From a virus: a DNA stretch of 29,709 nt. The DNA is taken from positions 1 through 29,709 of the IMG/VR virus record IMGVR_UViG_3300031143_000024; one strand, written 5' to 3'. The notes beneath the pieces were generated by a model. The model was not told the DNA's origin and ran no database searches. It saw nothing but the letters and a program-made list of their open reading frames with translations. A program made the position numbers and the translations under genes. Positions 18,701 to 27,912 of this stretch are shown here, piece by piece (the stretch's first letter is position 1; each line of letters opens with the position of its first letter).

Positions 18701-21700
18701 TTATATGGCTTATTTAGCTCCTCTATTATCGGAGTTAGGATATACTCAACTTGCTGATAACCAGCAAAGCGACATACAAAATGAAGCTTTAGCTACGGCT
18801 GGTGGATTCCAGGAAGCTAATGATTCTACTTACTTCACTCAATCTAAGAGAGAGACTAAATTCCAGAAAGGATTAAAGTCTGCTTGGAAGATGATAAGCA
18901 CAATGCTTAACAAGGAGGCTTCTACAGAAATCATTAGAAGCAACTTCCCTTCATTGTACAACGAAGACTTCTCTATTATGTTAGAGAATGCACGTGAAGA
19001 GTTTTCTAAACCAAACAAAGAAAGAAACTACGAAGCTTTTAAAAGAGTGGATGGAGTGTTCTATTTACAGAATGTAGATAAGTCATTCGCTAAATCTAGC
19101 TTAGAACAAGCTATGTTAGCTAACCTACCTACTATTGACTCTCAAGTTAATGCTGTATTGAATAGGTTTACAAACACAAAAGGAGGCATGCCAGAAGATA
19201 TGGATATGCGTTCAATGATAAATGACTTATTTAGTAATAGAAGTACTCTTATGCCTACTCTATTAGACCATTCTAAGTATGGTTTAGATAAGAGTCAGAA
19301 AGATATTATAGATAAATACTACAACAGCAATGCGTCTGAGGTAGATAACTTGTTGGGAGGTTTCTATTTCCAACAACTACAAGAGAAGGTTTCTGAAAGA
19401 CACGAATCAGGAGCTATTAATGAAGAGATGTATGAGGAGTTAGAGGCTACCACAGAGGTTGCTTTTGGTAAGATTATATCTGAAGACTTTAGTAGAAAAG
19501 TAAGTGGTAGAGTCTCAAAACTTGTTGGTCAGTTCTTAGATGAACACAATAAAGACAAGACAGGTAAAGAGATAAAAAACAAATCATTCCTATACGAAGC
19601 ACTAGAAGAGCAGTTAAGAGGTACGAAGCATGACTTTCATTTGTTTGAAGAGAATGTGGAGACTATTATAACTAACTCTAAAGTTTCTTTAATAGAGGGT
19701 GTGGAGAAAATAACAAAAGAAGAGCTTTTAGCTGAGTTTGTTATATACGCTCAATTAGAAATGGCTCACCCTGGAGATGTTTTACACTCTATGTGGCACT
19801 ACTTCCGTTCTTTCACATTAGAACGTGCTAGTCAATGGACTGTATCTAAAGATGGTAAAGTGTCTTTGGTTGCTAGTATACCTGTTGGTAACGCTAGAGA
19901 CGTTAGAAACTACGTCAATGGAAGTATAGAGTTGTTAGCTGATGGAGAGAACTCTACAGAAAACATTTTTATAGTTGCAGTACTAGAAGGGATAAGGGTT
20001 AAAAAAGTTTTATCAGAAGAAGGTACGGAAGCTGCTTTTAAAGAAAAGATGGCTAATCAAATAAGTAGGGAAAAGAATATATTAAATTTTGTGCAGAAGT
20101 TCTACAAAGAATGGGTAAGCAATAAAAATATATATTATGAGGATATAGCTGATATGAAAATTGAAGGTAAGAAGCTGCATAGCTTTTTTACTGACGAGAA
20201 GATAACAGAACTACAAGTTTCTCTTTTGAATATAGATTGGAGCTATTACCATAAAGAAGGTGTAGACACAGAAAGTAGACAATATCTAGAAAGTCAGATT
20301 AATGACATAGCAAACTCTGATAAGCGTATAGTTGGAAGTGCGGTTAAATTAAATGCTAAAGGTGTAAAAGAGGCAGTTTTAAGAACATACCTTATTAATG
20401 CTTTACGGGAAGATTATAAAAGATGGATAAACCTAGAGGAAAGCGAGCAAGTAAAAACTAAAGGGAAGAACATTTTATTTCGTGAGAACAAAAAAAGTTC
20501 TATACATTCTTATAAAGACAACTTCCAGTCTGCGTTTAAGTCTCTATACACGAACCTCTATAACGCTACATACTACCATGCAGGTAGAACAGCTTTATCA
20601 GGTATAACTAAAAACGCAGCAGGAGATACTGTAGACTTATTTACTAAGTCATCTAACATTCATAACAACCTAGAGACCCTATTAAGAATCTTACCAAAGA
20701 TGGATAATAAAAGGTTTGAAAAACTTTTTGGTGGAAACTTAATTGCTTTCATAATGAAGCATAATGATTATGTACCTACAATAAGTACTAGTCTAGGTGT
20801 TTATAACGAAGGGGAATCTAAAGGTAAAAAGAACTCTCAAGTTAAAGCAAGAGTTCTTACCAACATGAGAATGATGCACCTTGTAGATAGCATCTTAAAC
20901 GACTCAAGCTACTATAGTCATTTTGTCGGTCAGCTTGGAGATTCAAGTAGACAATATTATATAGACAACGCACCTGTATGGTCTGATTCAGATTTAGAAA
21001 CAGCTTTTGTTTCTATTCAGAAAATGGTTAACAAGCCTACAAACATTGTTGAGGTAGGAGAAAAATTGTTTGACCAGCTTGTAGAAGATGGGCATATAAA
21101 AAACAAAGAAGACGAAAAAATAAAGCAGGCAGTTATTAAAGCTGCTAAGATGAATTACGTAAATAAGTATAGTTTTTCTGACCTTTATTACAACAGAACT
21201 AATGCACAAATAAAGTATGATGTATCTGGAGGTAAGGTAGAGAGATTAGTTACAGACTTATCTAAGCGTGTAAAGGGTATATCATCACCGCTTATAACTG
21301 CTCACGGGAAAAGAATAGAGCCTATAATCATAAAAGACCCTAGACCTTTAGGTATGCAGGTTGCTGATTCAGCTTCATACATAACTCCAGAGTACGCTAA
21401 GCTTTTAAAGATACAGTATGGAGAGTTTGAGGATATAGGTAAAAACCTAAAGTCATTGTACTACGGTCAGAATATGGACAACACTCAATTTGAGAACCAA
21501 ATGGGAGCTGTTCGTATACCTATGTATCTTAAAACTCACACACACGTACTAACGAAAGATGCTATAAAAAAGCACCCTAACTTACAGTACATAAAAGATG
21601 TTCTTGATTACAGAGCTAAGCTACTAAACAACAACACTATACCTATCGTTTACTTTGATAGCTCTATTAAGGGTGGTTTAGTTCAGAGTCAAAAGGATAA

Positions 21701-24700
21701 AATGTCTTACTCTATGGAGGACATTAAGAATATTTCTGATGTTATAAAAAAGAATAAACCAACAGGAAACCTTTTCAGTAAGAAACAGGATGACTTGTAT
21801 AAGTTTACAGACGAACAAGGTAACGCATCATACGGATTTGATGGAGAGAGCTTTGGTATACAAAACACATTAGATAATACAAATAAGACATCTATACTCT
21901 CTAAGCAATACGCTTCAAATACAGGAGTACTTAATACGATTTCTAACTTCGAGCAGTTAGGAATGACTGGAGTTGCGGCTTTAGGAAGAGTAAACGAATT
22001 ACTTGGTAGCATAAAGTTAGCTCAATACGAAGAGAACTTTAAGAATAAAGACTTTGAAGAAATCTATACTGAAAGAGCGAAAGACCTTTACAGCTGGATG
22101 GATGGAAGAGCCGTTGATGAGTTAGGTTCTAGCTACATGGGTAATGTGCATTTTTACAATAACATTATAGCAAGTAACTTCAAGAAGAATGTAATGCAAA
22201 CTAGGCTTCCTGGAACTCTTTCAACAGAGATGACGGATATTGGTTTTAACTATGTAATAGGTAAAGAAAATACTATTGAAGATGAGACCTTAAAGTCTTA
22301 TAGAATAGAGGATGGTAAAGTACAGGTTGCTGAAATAGTAATATCAAAAACTCTTGCTACACAAAATGGTGTTAAGGTAGGGGATTTAGTATTTGCAGCT
22401 CGTATACCGAACTCTAAAATAGGGGATGGATTAGTCTTTAGAGTTAAAGAGATACTTAGTAATCAAGAAGGTAATGCAGTAATTATACCTTCTAGACATG
22501 CAGCTCTTATTGGTTCAGATAAAGATGGTGACCAGTTACACATTGCAGTACTAAACAAGAAAGACGAGTCTAAGTTAAAGGCATCTGAAAAACTTAAAAA
22601 CGATTTACTAAGCTTCCTATTTGAATTGTATCAACAACCAGAAATGATGGAGCTTATTCTACAAGAGGTAGACTTTAGTTCAAGCATTACAGATAAGGGT
22701 TTAAATCATATTAAAAACAACAAGCTTACTGAGAGCGAGCGTAAGGAATTTGAGAGAGAGAAGGATGATTTAAGTATAATGGACGAGCAAGATATTCAAG
22801 ATAGATTCATTGGAAACAATGTTATGCTTGGGATTGTAGCTTCATTAAACAGAGCCTTCAATTATTTCGCATCTGGAATAGGAGCTCAAAGGAACAATCA
22901 ACTTAAAACTCAGATTAGATACCAAGAAGGTAAGCCTTTAAACTTTACTATAATAAACTCTTTAGGTAAGGTTGAGAAGTTAGGCTATATAGAAAACATA
23001 ACAGACAACGATGAGAAGTCTTGGTTAAGCTACGCTCAGTTCTTAAACTTCATTATAGATGATGGTAAGTTTGGTAATAGAGCTAAATTTAAAATGCAAG
23101 AAGAGAGTGCAAACCACTTTGCTTTCATGTTGAGAATGGGACTTTCTTTAGAGACTGTTATTGATGTTATGTATGATAAGACTTACGTAAGCTACATTAA
23201 GGCTTTAGGTTCAGGTCTTACTAAGACTGAGGCCTTGAAGAAGGTTTCACAAATGAGCAGTATAAATAGAAGTACTGAAAGTGTTACTGCAAACTACAGA
23301 ATAGATTTATCTGACGTAGGTGGCTTTGGTAATAATTTGTTTGCTTTTAATTCATTGATAGTTGCTTTAGATTCTTTCGGTAAAGAGATGAGAATATTCC
23401 AAAGAATGGCTTCTCTTGATAGCAAGATACCTACAAATTACTTTGAGGCTTATGTACTTGGAGAGCAGTTTAAGGATGCTATGAAGAATCAAATCTCAAT
23501 GGCTTCTATGTTTAATAGAAACAGCGATTTAACAAGCCAGTTAGAGTTGTTTAATATATACAAAGAACAGAAACTACAAGAATCAATTATATCACAAGCA
23601 GACGCTAAGCTGATATATGACAACTTGAGTAAGACGTTAGATTTAACTAAGCCAGAGAACGTAAGGTTTGTATATGACGCATTGCAATACAACAAGATGG
23701 CGGTGTACATGAATCCTACAGCTCTTTCTACGGGTAACAAATCGCATAAAGGTGGTACGTTTACTGATTTACTATTTAATTATAGTACTATTTCCATAGA
23801 AGAAACTAATCAATTGGAAGCTAAGTATTCTGATAGAGAATTGTTAGAAGAGAAGCTTAAAGTTATAAACGACAACGCAGCTCAACTGATTGAAGAATAT
23901 GGAAACAACGGGTTTATACAACTACTAGACTTAAAGAAGAGTAGAAAAACATTTAGACAGTACGGAAATGCTGTTAGACCTACCGTGAAGTATTGGAATG
24001 ATATAAAATTCAACAGAGAATCTTATGATGCTATTCGTTCTGAAGAGAACTTAAAACAATTAAGAGACGAGTTCAGTAAGTTGCCAGACGCATTACAAAA
24101 CTACCTTATATCTTATGAGTTCTTTAACAACAAGTTAGGGACTGACGGAGGTAGTACTATGCTTATGTTTATGCCTTCAAATGTTAGAAACGAAGTAAAG
24201 AGAACTTCTAACTTTATAGCTAACCCTAAAAATAGAGCTAAGAATAATGTACAAAACGAGATGATTCATGCAAATGAGTTACTAGCTGGTTCTGATTACA
24301 TATTCGCAGACGAGAAGATTAAAAAGGCTATAGATGTAGATTTAAATAACAGCATGTTATTCTTATTTAGAATGGCTGAGATACTTCAAGCTTTTTCTTC
24401 TAAAAAACTACTTAACGCTTTAAATTCATTTCAACAAAAGAGTTCACTTTCAGAACAAACTTATATAGAAAACAAGAAGGATGGGACTAAGGTTTACCAT
24501 TCAATGCAAGCTCCTATTATTAGTAAGATGGACACAGATAAGGTTAAGCATTTATCTAAAAATGATAAAACAGGTAAGTACAAAAACAAAACTTTATTTG
24601 AAATATCGTGGGAATACAGAACAGAAATAAATGGAGTAAAAAGCGAACCTAAACCAAGTTACATAGGGATATTTGGTGACTTAAACTTGTCTGAGTTAAA

Positions 24701-27700
24701 CGCTATACTTACATACAATGGACCATTACAAGCTAATTATAAGAAATTAAAAGAAAATGGTACGTTCTATTTACATGACCAAAACGCTAGTAGTTTTATG
24801 TTTGGTCAAGATTCTAGCTACAGTCTAGATGAGTTTGCAAAAGAAAAAGGATTAATTAAATGGTCTTCTTCTGTTGCTAATCTAGAGGAAGATAACCACG
24901 CTAAGTTCAATCAAATAAAAGCTGACTACACTGGTTATAAAAACAGTTTAGATGCAGTAAAAGAGCTTAGAAATAATCTATACAGAAATCCAAACATCTT
25001 TAGAGTTGTTAAGGACGAGGAAGGTAAAGATATTTCATTTACTAAGGAGCAAAACTTAAAGTTCGCAAAAGAATTACCTGGTCGTATAACAGAATACTAC
25101 AACCAACTAACAAACGAACACCCTTTAGCTAAAGATATGTTAGCTAAGGAATTACAGTTTATGTACGGGGAAGCTATGAGCAACGAGCAAATGGCTTACT
25201 GGGGTAAGACTGATGAAGGTGCTAGACTGTTAGGTAAGGTATCTAATGATGATAGAACTTCAGATATTACAGTAGCAGAGATGTGGTTTGGTGTAGGTGA
25301 CTTTGGTCAGAACCACCCAACCTTAGCTTCTGCTAGAAGAAACTTAGAGCGTGGTAATCAATTAATGCATCGTGATTTAAAAAGAATGACCGATGAATTA
25401 AACGAATCTTACAACGACCTATACAAGAGTAAGTATGGTATAAGAACAGGAGTAGTTAAATTCTTCTCTCGTATGCCTGTCTTAAGTCTATTGAAGTCTA
25501 GCGAAAGCGTTTCAGATAAACTGTTTGAGAACTTGTTATTTAGACAATCTAAAATCAAAAGAAGACACGAAGGCGGTAAAGAGATTATAGATTACGAAAC
25601 TACTCATGAATTAAACGAATCTATGTTCTTTGAAGATAATAGGTTAAGACCTAATCTTCATAAGCTTATAAACTTAGACGGACAAAGACTGTTTTCTGAT
25701 GCAGAAATAAACTATGCAGGAGTTATCTCTAGATACACTCAATTCTATAGTGCCTTATCTAAACAAAAAGGATTATACACTCAAGACCGTAACTTCTACG
25801 CTCCACTTGCTGATTCAAGTAAAATGGAGATTCTTAGAAAGAGAGGAATCTATGGATTGTATTACCAATTCTTTGGAGCTAGAGGAGACATCAATAGCAT
25901 TAAAGTTAAAGGCTTTAATCCTTTATCTAATAGAGAAGAAGTGAAAACCTATGGAGAGTTTCAGGCTATATATAGTGCGAGTCAAGAAGATGTAAAGCTA
26001 TTCGCTAAAGAAAACCCTGGAGAGAAAATAAATACTGCTCACTTTAAATCTATAAACTCTATAAGACAAATGGAGGCTCTTAAAACGAAAGCTTTAGGAT
26101 ACCTTGCTAAAGGGATAGATATAGAAGGTAAGAAGATAGTAAGAAAAGATGGTGTAAATGAGGTAGTTACGGCAGAAAGTCAAAGTTTCAACAGGTATAC
26201 ATCATCTCGTTCGCACAGAGCTGCTTATCTTGCTAGTGGAAACTTACAGTACGCTATGTATAGTTATGTGAAGACTATGGTATTCCAACATGGTACAGAG
26301 TTCTACGATGGATACAACTATAACAGGCTAGAATTCCAAGTACCAGGAAAGAACTCTACAAGCAGAAAGAAAGAAAGTAAGTTATTGATAGGTAAGAATG
26401 CTCACAGTAAGTCCACTCAGGATTTAGCAGCGAGAGCAGTTAAAGGAACTCTATCTGTAGAGATGGCTCAGAAGTACGCAGTACCTGCCTTCCAAGGATT
26501 TGATGCTTATAAGTTTCAGATAGGAGCAGCAATGACATACCTTAAAAATAGTGGTGCGTTGTCTGCAAATTCTGTTAAGTATCTACAGGAGAACATGTTA
26601 GAGTCTTTTATATTACAAAAACCTAAAAGAACAATCAGCCCATTCCCTGAAGTAGAGAAGAAAGTTATAACCTCTTTCGTTAATTTAACAATGAGAGTTG
26701 GTTTAGGTCTTAACTTCACTGCGGCTATGTTTAACATCGCTATTGGTAAGTACAACGCTTGGCGTTCGCAGGGTACTGCAAACTTCGTTAAGGCTCACTT
26801 TAGAGCTTTAGGTTTAACAAAGATTGGTAGTGCTTTCAGTTTTAAGAACTCAAGAAAAACTCTACTTATATTACAAGAGTTTGGTATACTAACTTATAGA
26901 CCAGAAGAACAATTAGAAGGTGCTAAATATGAAACTTACTTAGATAAGATATTATTTTGGCCTATGGTAACTGCTGAACGTTTTATACAGGAGATACAGT
27001 TTGTTGGAGAAATGAGTGACGAACAATGGAACTCTTACGATATAGATGATAAGGGTAACCTTATTGTTGTAGATAAAGATAATATCCTTTCTGTAGATGA
27101 TGTAGCTAGACTACAAAGACGTGTACAGAACATGCAAGGTCGTGGATATTCCGCAGTAGACCAGAGACTAATACAACAATACGTAATAGGTTCTGCAGCT
27201 CTACAATTCAAGAGATGGTTTCCAACATTCTTAGCTGATAGAATAGGTAGAGGTGGTTACATGGATTACATAGATGATTTTGGTGATATATATACTGGTA
27301 CTTTAAAAGCCTTCGCTACTGAAGGAGATAAAGTTAAGCTAGCTAAATATATAAACCCATTAGAGTACGTGAAATTTGCATTGAATCCAAACTTATGGAA
27401 TCCTTCAATGAAGTCTAACGAAGAGTATATCAAAGACGGTCTTTCTAAATCTCAAACTGAAGCCCTACAAAGACTTCATAGAGGTATGATGGGGATTGTT
27501 ATGGTAGCAGCCTTACTTTTAATGTCTGGAGAAGATGATGAAGAGTTAGATAAACTTCTTACAGATATGCTTCTTATGGTTAATATAGAAAAGGTAGGTA
27601 AGATGATTATAATGCCAGCCTTTAGTACGTTCCAAAATGTGTTTGAATTAGTTGTAGCTATCGCTGCAAGAACAGAATACAAAAGAGATAGTAAGTATGG

Positions 27701-27884
27701 TAAGCGTGGAGATAAGAAGTGGAGAAGAAACGCTGCAGCTCTAATTCCTAACATAGGAATCCCTGGAGATGATAAGGCAAACCTTAAATATGCAATGTTT
27801 GGTTCTGAAGATTCAGGTAACGAACAGAAGCGAGAAAGGAACAGAATGAGAAGAAAGCGTAAGGAGAAATTTGGACGCAATTAA
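15741..27884 (+). CDS. Giant 4047-aa virion protein: zincin metallopeptidase-like motif plus double-psi beta-barrel RNA polymerase
   Basis: It is by far the largest gene here. Parts in order: a polar N-terminus (1-130); a hydrophobic, Ala/Gly-rich segment at about 185-270 (SIPFSLTFFIPGAGGARAAG); a helical, Lys/Glu-rich coiled-coil region, about 545-600 and 767-815; a zincin-like domain with HEKWH at 903-907; a long helical stretch; then a polymerase-like region. This has VADSASYITPEYAKLL (1874-1889), IPIVYFDSSIKGG with Lys1977, RIP at 2221-2223, and the DKDGD aspartate triad at 2260-2264. Further on lies FLNFIIDDGKFGN near 2434, resembling a conserved post-barrel segment of phage polymerases. 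The C-terminal quarter resembles large polyvalent phage proteins, with a hydrophobic helix near 3912-3930 and a basic tail (4030-4047). It probably enters the cell and transcribes early genes. The fusion of all parts in one chain is the unusual point. Function is inferred from motifs; the single open frame is seen directly. Confidence 0.78.
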   Translation: MANEVGTPKEDVKKYDFSFATETPSISTANATVPSQGSVTTDQGLEKTPDQTSQELFGGGFSDEQRTDIDKYNKAVAAEEGKEAKDHSMGYGEATGRSLLTGLGDVFDGFGDALDWVDGTPDTRLVDSEVSKELYGLDVHKPIADWFHQMGADLQQYGDSVPGLENMEDVTWASLMDADFWTTQWARSIPFSLTFFIPGAGGARAAGMLYKGGKLLKTGFSAGKMLSRTGLVTAVKGSKIAKSAVQFAGGAAAGNMSEGAIIAGQTLNDAIEQGVPLPQASIAAADVFRDNLWWMAVDGLQLAMFTGTAKALNPFSKSIRAMKAPGMKRLVQQMAKVSGYALTDGVFEQFQEVYQDWSMKKRIAEQKGEGFMDYLDYFNSQEALPTRVIAFTSSLAITGAKTSLDVSAERKRLFTEKLAKDGLVQERLEIMNQELEDYDMEGKKGTPGDRLTAVKAKEELAAMQNNQLFALMIRTIADGKAENFTEYIQNRMDEGAMPQRQFDIYANTVKELQAIKALAPTFLLNGEEESYLLHALFEKEQNTKTYKEQLERLEGEKVKIEESDISIAYKKKQIAGLDNELSNLAETWKKVKQATKLKVDDIMSDNANRRQEERINKEVVPELKKIIAKEAKNETLTAEETKLVEENKSRFESIKSNERLKDATKKVGKNFTKVTNPVKDNTDLIFQKELKSKGKFRKYQEKRVDANGVVTTTTTTEIDIVKTSNEYQESRENKELQVEDIVTKQNNGDQISNEEKELLKTEKVLHEKVKAKKAEALEAEEAAKLKAEEKEAEEKTEEGKAKSKEETERNAAQKIIEDSKAKLFFGLAPRFIDPKTGKLTEATQITMGQRYQWAQGLMNDNPDVGVYFDSNLTDEHGRGAQGAAIGLSIFINPDLATQEVFLHEKWHVLQQLFAGTKEITALLKEVVSQPIYKQIKNQHHVKIIYSKNGSNTSLGSILQDNPSMLSWTNWTKENGFTNAPNPSVYSSYMAYLAPLLSELGYTQLADNQQSDIQNEALATAGGFQEANDSTYFTQSKRETKFQKGLKSAWKMISTMLNKEASTEIIRSNFPSLYNEDFSIMLENAREEFSKPNKERNYEAFKRVDGVFYLQNVDKSFAKSSLEQAMLANLPTIDSQVNAVLNRFTNTKGGMPEDMDMRSMINDLFSNRSTLMPTLLDHSKYGLDKSQKDIIDKYYNSNASEVDNLLGGFYFQQLQEKVSERHESGAINEEMYEELEATTEVAFGKIISEDFSRKVSGRVSKLVGQFLDEHNKDKTGKEIKNKSFLYEALEEQLRGTKHDFHLFEENVETIITNSKVSLIEGVEKITKEELLAEFVIYAQLEMAHPGDVLHSMWHYFRSFTLERASQWTVSKDGKVSLVASIPVGNARDVRNYVNGSIELLADGENSTENIFIVAVLEGIRVKKVLSEEGTEAAFKEKMANQISREKNILNFVQKFYKEWVSNKNIYYEDIADMKIEGKKLHSFFTDEKITELQVSLLNIDWSYYHKEGVDTESRQYLESQINDIANSDKRIVGSAVKLNAKGVKEAVLRTYLINALREDYKRWINLEESEQVKTKGKNILFRENKKSSIHSYKDNFQSAFKSLYTNLYNATYYHAGRTALSGITKNAAGDTVDLFTKSSNIHNNLETLLRILPKMDNKRFEKLFGGNLIAFIMKHNDYVPTISTSLGVYNEGESKGKKNSQVKARVLTNMRMMHLVDSILNDSSYYSHFVGQLGDSSRQYYIDNAPVWSDSDLETAFVSIQKMVNKPTNIVEVGEKLFDQLVEDGHIKNKEDEKIKQAVIKAAKMNYVNKYSFSDLYYNRTNAQIKYDVSGGKVERLVTDLSKRVKGISSPLITAHGKRIEPIIIKDPRPLGMQVADSASYITPEYAKLLKIQYGEFEDIGKNLKSLYYGQNMDNTQFENQMGAVRIPMYLKTHTHVLTKDAIKKHPNLQYIKDVLDYRAKLLNNNTIPIVYFDSSIKGGLVQSQKDKMSYSMEDIKNISDVIKKNKPTGNLFSKKQDDLYKFTDEQGNASYGFDGESFGIQNTLDNTNKTSILSKQYASNTGVLNTISNFEQLGMTGVAALGRVNELLGSIKLAQYEENFKNKDFEEIYTERAKDLYSWMDGRAVDELGSSYMGNVHFYNNIIASNFKKNVMQTRLPGTLSTEMTDIGFNYVIGKENTIEDETLKSYRIEDGKVQVAEIVISKTLATQNGVKVGDLVFAARIPNSKIGDGLVFRVKEILSNQEGNAVIIPSRHAALIGSDKDGDQLHIAVLNKKDESKLKASEKLKNDLLSFLFELYQQPEMMELILQEVDFSSSITDKGLNHIKNNKLTESERKEFEREKDDLSIMDEQDIQDRFIGNNVMLGIVASLNRAFNYFASGIGAQRNNQLKTQIRYQEGKPLNFTIINSLGKVEKLGYIENITDNDEKSWLSYAQFLNFIIDDGKFGNRAKFKMQEESANHFAFMLRMGLSLETVIDVMYDKTYVSYIKALGSGLTKTEALKKVSQMSSINRSTESVTANYRIDLSDVGGFGNNLFAFNSLIVALDSFGKEMRIFQRMASLDSKIPTNYFEAYVLGEQFKDAMKNQISMASMFNRNSDLTSQLELFNIYKEQKLQESIISQADAKLIYDNLSKTLDLTKPENVRFVYDALQYNKMAVYMNPTALSTGNKSHKGGTFTDLLFNYSTISIEETNQLEAKYSDRELLEEKLKVINDNAAQLIEEYGNNGFIQLLDLKKSRKTFRQYGNAVRPTVKYWNDIKFNRESYDAIRSEENLKQLRDEFSKLPDALQNYLISYEFFNNKLGTDGGSTMLMFMPSNVRNEVKRTSNFIANPKNRAKNNVQNEMIHANELLAGSDYIFADEKIKKAIDVDLNNSMLFLFRMAEILQAFSSKKLLNALNSFQQKSSLSEQTYIENKKDGTKVYHSMQAPIISKMDTDKVKHLSKNDKTGKYKNKTLFEISWEYRTEINGVKSEPKPSYIGIFGDLNLSELNAILTYNGPLQANYKKLKENGTFYLHDQNASSFMFGQDSSYSLDEFAKEKGLIKWSSSVANLEEDNHAKFNQIKADYTGYKNSLDAVKELRNNLYRNPNIFRVVKDEEGKDISFTKEQNLKFAKELPGRITEYYNQLTNEHPLAKDMLAKELQFMYGEAMSNEQMAYWGKTDEGARLLGKVSNDDRTSDITVAEMWFGVGDFGQNHPTLASARRNLERGNQLMHRDLKRMTDELNESYNDLYKSKYGIRTGVVKFFSRMPVLSLLKSSESVSDKLFENLLFRQSKIKRRHEGGKEIIDYETTHELNESMFFEDNRLRPNLHKLINLDGQRLFSDAEINYAGVISRYTQFYSALSKQKGLYTQDRNFYAPLADSSKMEILRKRGIYGLYYQFFGARGDINSIKVKGFNPLSNREEVKTYGEFQAIYSASQEDVKLFAKENPGEKINTAHFKSINSIRQMEALKTKALGYLAKGIDIEGKKIVRKDGVNEVVTAESQSFNRYTSSRSHRAAYLASGNLQYAMYSYVKTMVFQHGTEFYDGYNYNRLEFQVPGKNSTSRKKESKLLIGKNAHSKSTQDLAARAVKGTLSVEMAQKYAVPAFQGFDAYKFQIGAAMTYLKNSGALSANSVKYLQENMLESFILQKPKRTISPFPEVEKKVITSFVNLTMRVGLGLNFTAAMFNIAIGKYNAWRSQGTANFVKAHFRALGLTKIGSAFSFKNSRKTLLILQEFGILTYRPEEQLEGAKYETYLDKILFWPMVTAERFIQEIQFVGEMSDEQWNSYDIDDKGNLIVVDKDNILSVDDVARLQRRVQNMQGRGYSAVDQRLIQQYVIGSAALQFKRWFPTFLADRIGRGGYMDYIDDFGDIYTGTLKAFATEGDKVKLAKYINPLEYVKFALNPNLWNPSMKSNEEYIKDGLSKSQTEALQRLHRGMMGIVMVAALLLMSGEDDEELDKLLTDMLLMVNIEKVGKMIIMPAFSTFQNVFELVVAIAARTEYKRDSKYGKRGDKKWRRNAAALIPNIGIPGDDKANLKYAMFGSEDSGNEQKRERNRMRRKRKEKFGRN
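18447..18461 (+). other. HExxH zincin motif in the giant protein
   Basis: The codons give His903, Glu904, Lys905, Trp906, His907, preceded by a predicted strand (GLSIFINPD) and a short turn (LATQEVFL), as in metzincin/gluzincin proteases where an edge strand precedes the active-site helix. Glu1015 in DIQNEALATAGG, 112 residues later, is a candidate third zinc ligand of the 'E..A' kind. The motif is short and can occur by chance, but its context is right for a metallopeptidase. Confidence 0.6.
22518..22532 (+). other. DxDGD catalytic aspartate motif of an RNA polymerase in the giant protein
   Basis: The codons give Asp2260, Lys, Asp2262, Gly, Asp2264 in the context IIPSRHAALIGSDKDGDQLH. Cellular beta' subunits have NADFDGDQMAVH in the same setting, preceded by an 'R.P' strand about 35 residues upstream. 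Here Arg2221-Ile-Pro lies 39 residues upstream. The three aspartates hold the catalytic magnesium in two-barrel RNA polymerases, including the crAss-like virion enzyme and QDE-1-type polymerases. Confidence 0.8.
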
Positions 27885-27888
27885 ATTG

Positions 27889-27896
27889 TATATTTG
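27889..27896 (+). promoter_or_regulatory. Bacteroidota-type promoter element TATATTTG
   Basis: TATATTTG is a perfect match to the TAnnTTTG -7 element used by the primary sigma factor of Bacteroidota. It lies in the 28-bp gap after the giant gene and 16 bases before the next ATG, giving a predicted leader of roughly ten bases. A TTTG at 27870-27873 could serve as the upstream element, though at 15 bp its spacing is a little short of the usual 17-23. It would let host RNA polymerase drive the appendage genes independently of the long upstream operon. Confidence 0.55.
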
Positions 27897-27912
27897 TGTA
27901 AAACATAACTAA

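Noticed and set aside
27476-27880. Minus-strand 134-codon frame with hydrophobic content
   Set aside because: It lies wholly inside the giant gene's 3' end; the hydrophobicity arises from antisense reading of Lys/Asp-rich codons.
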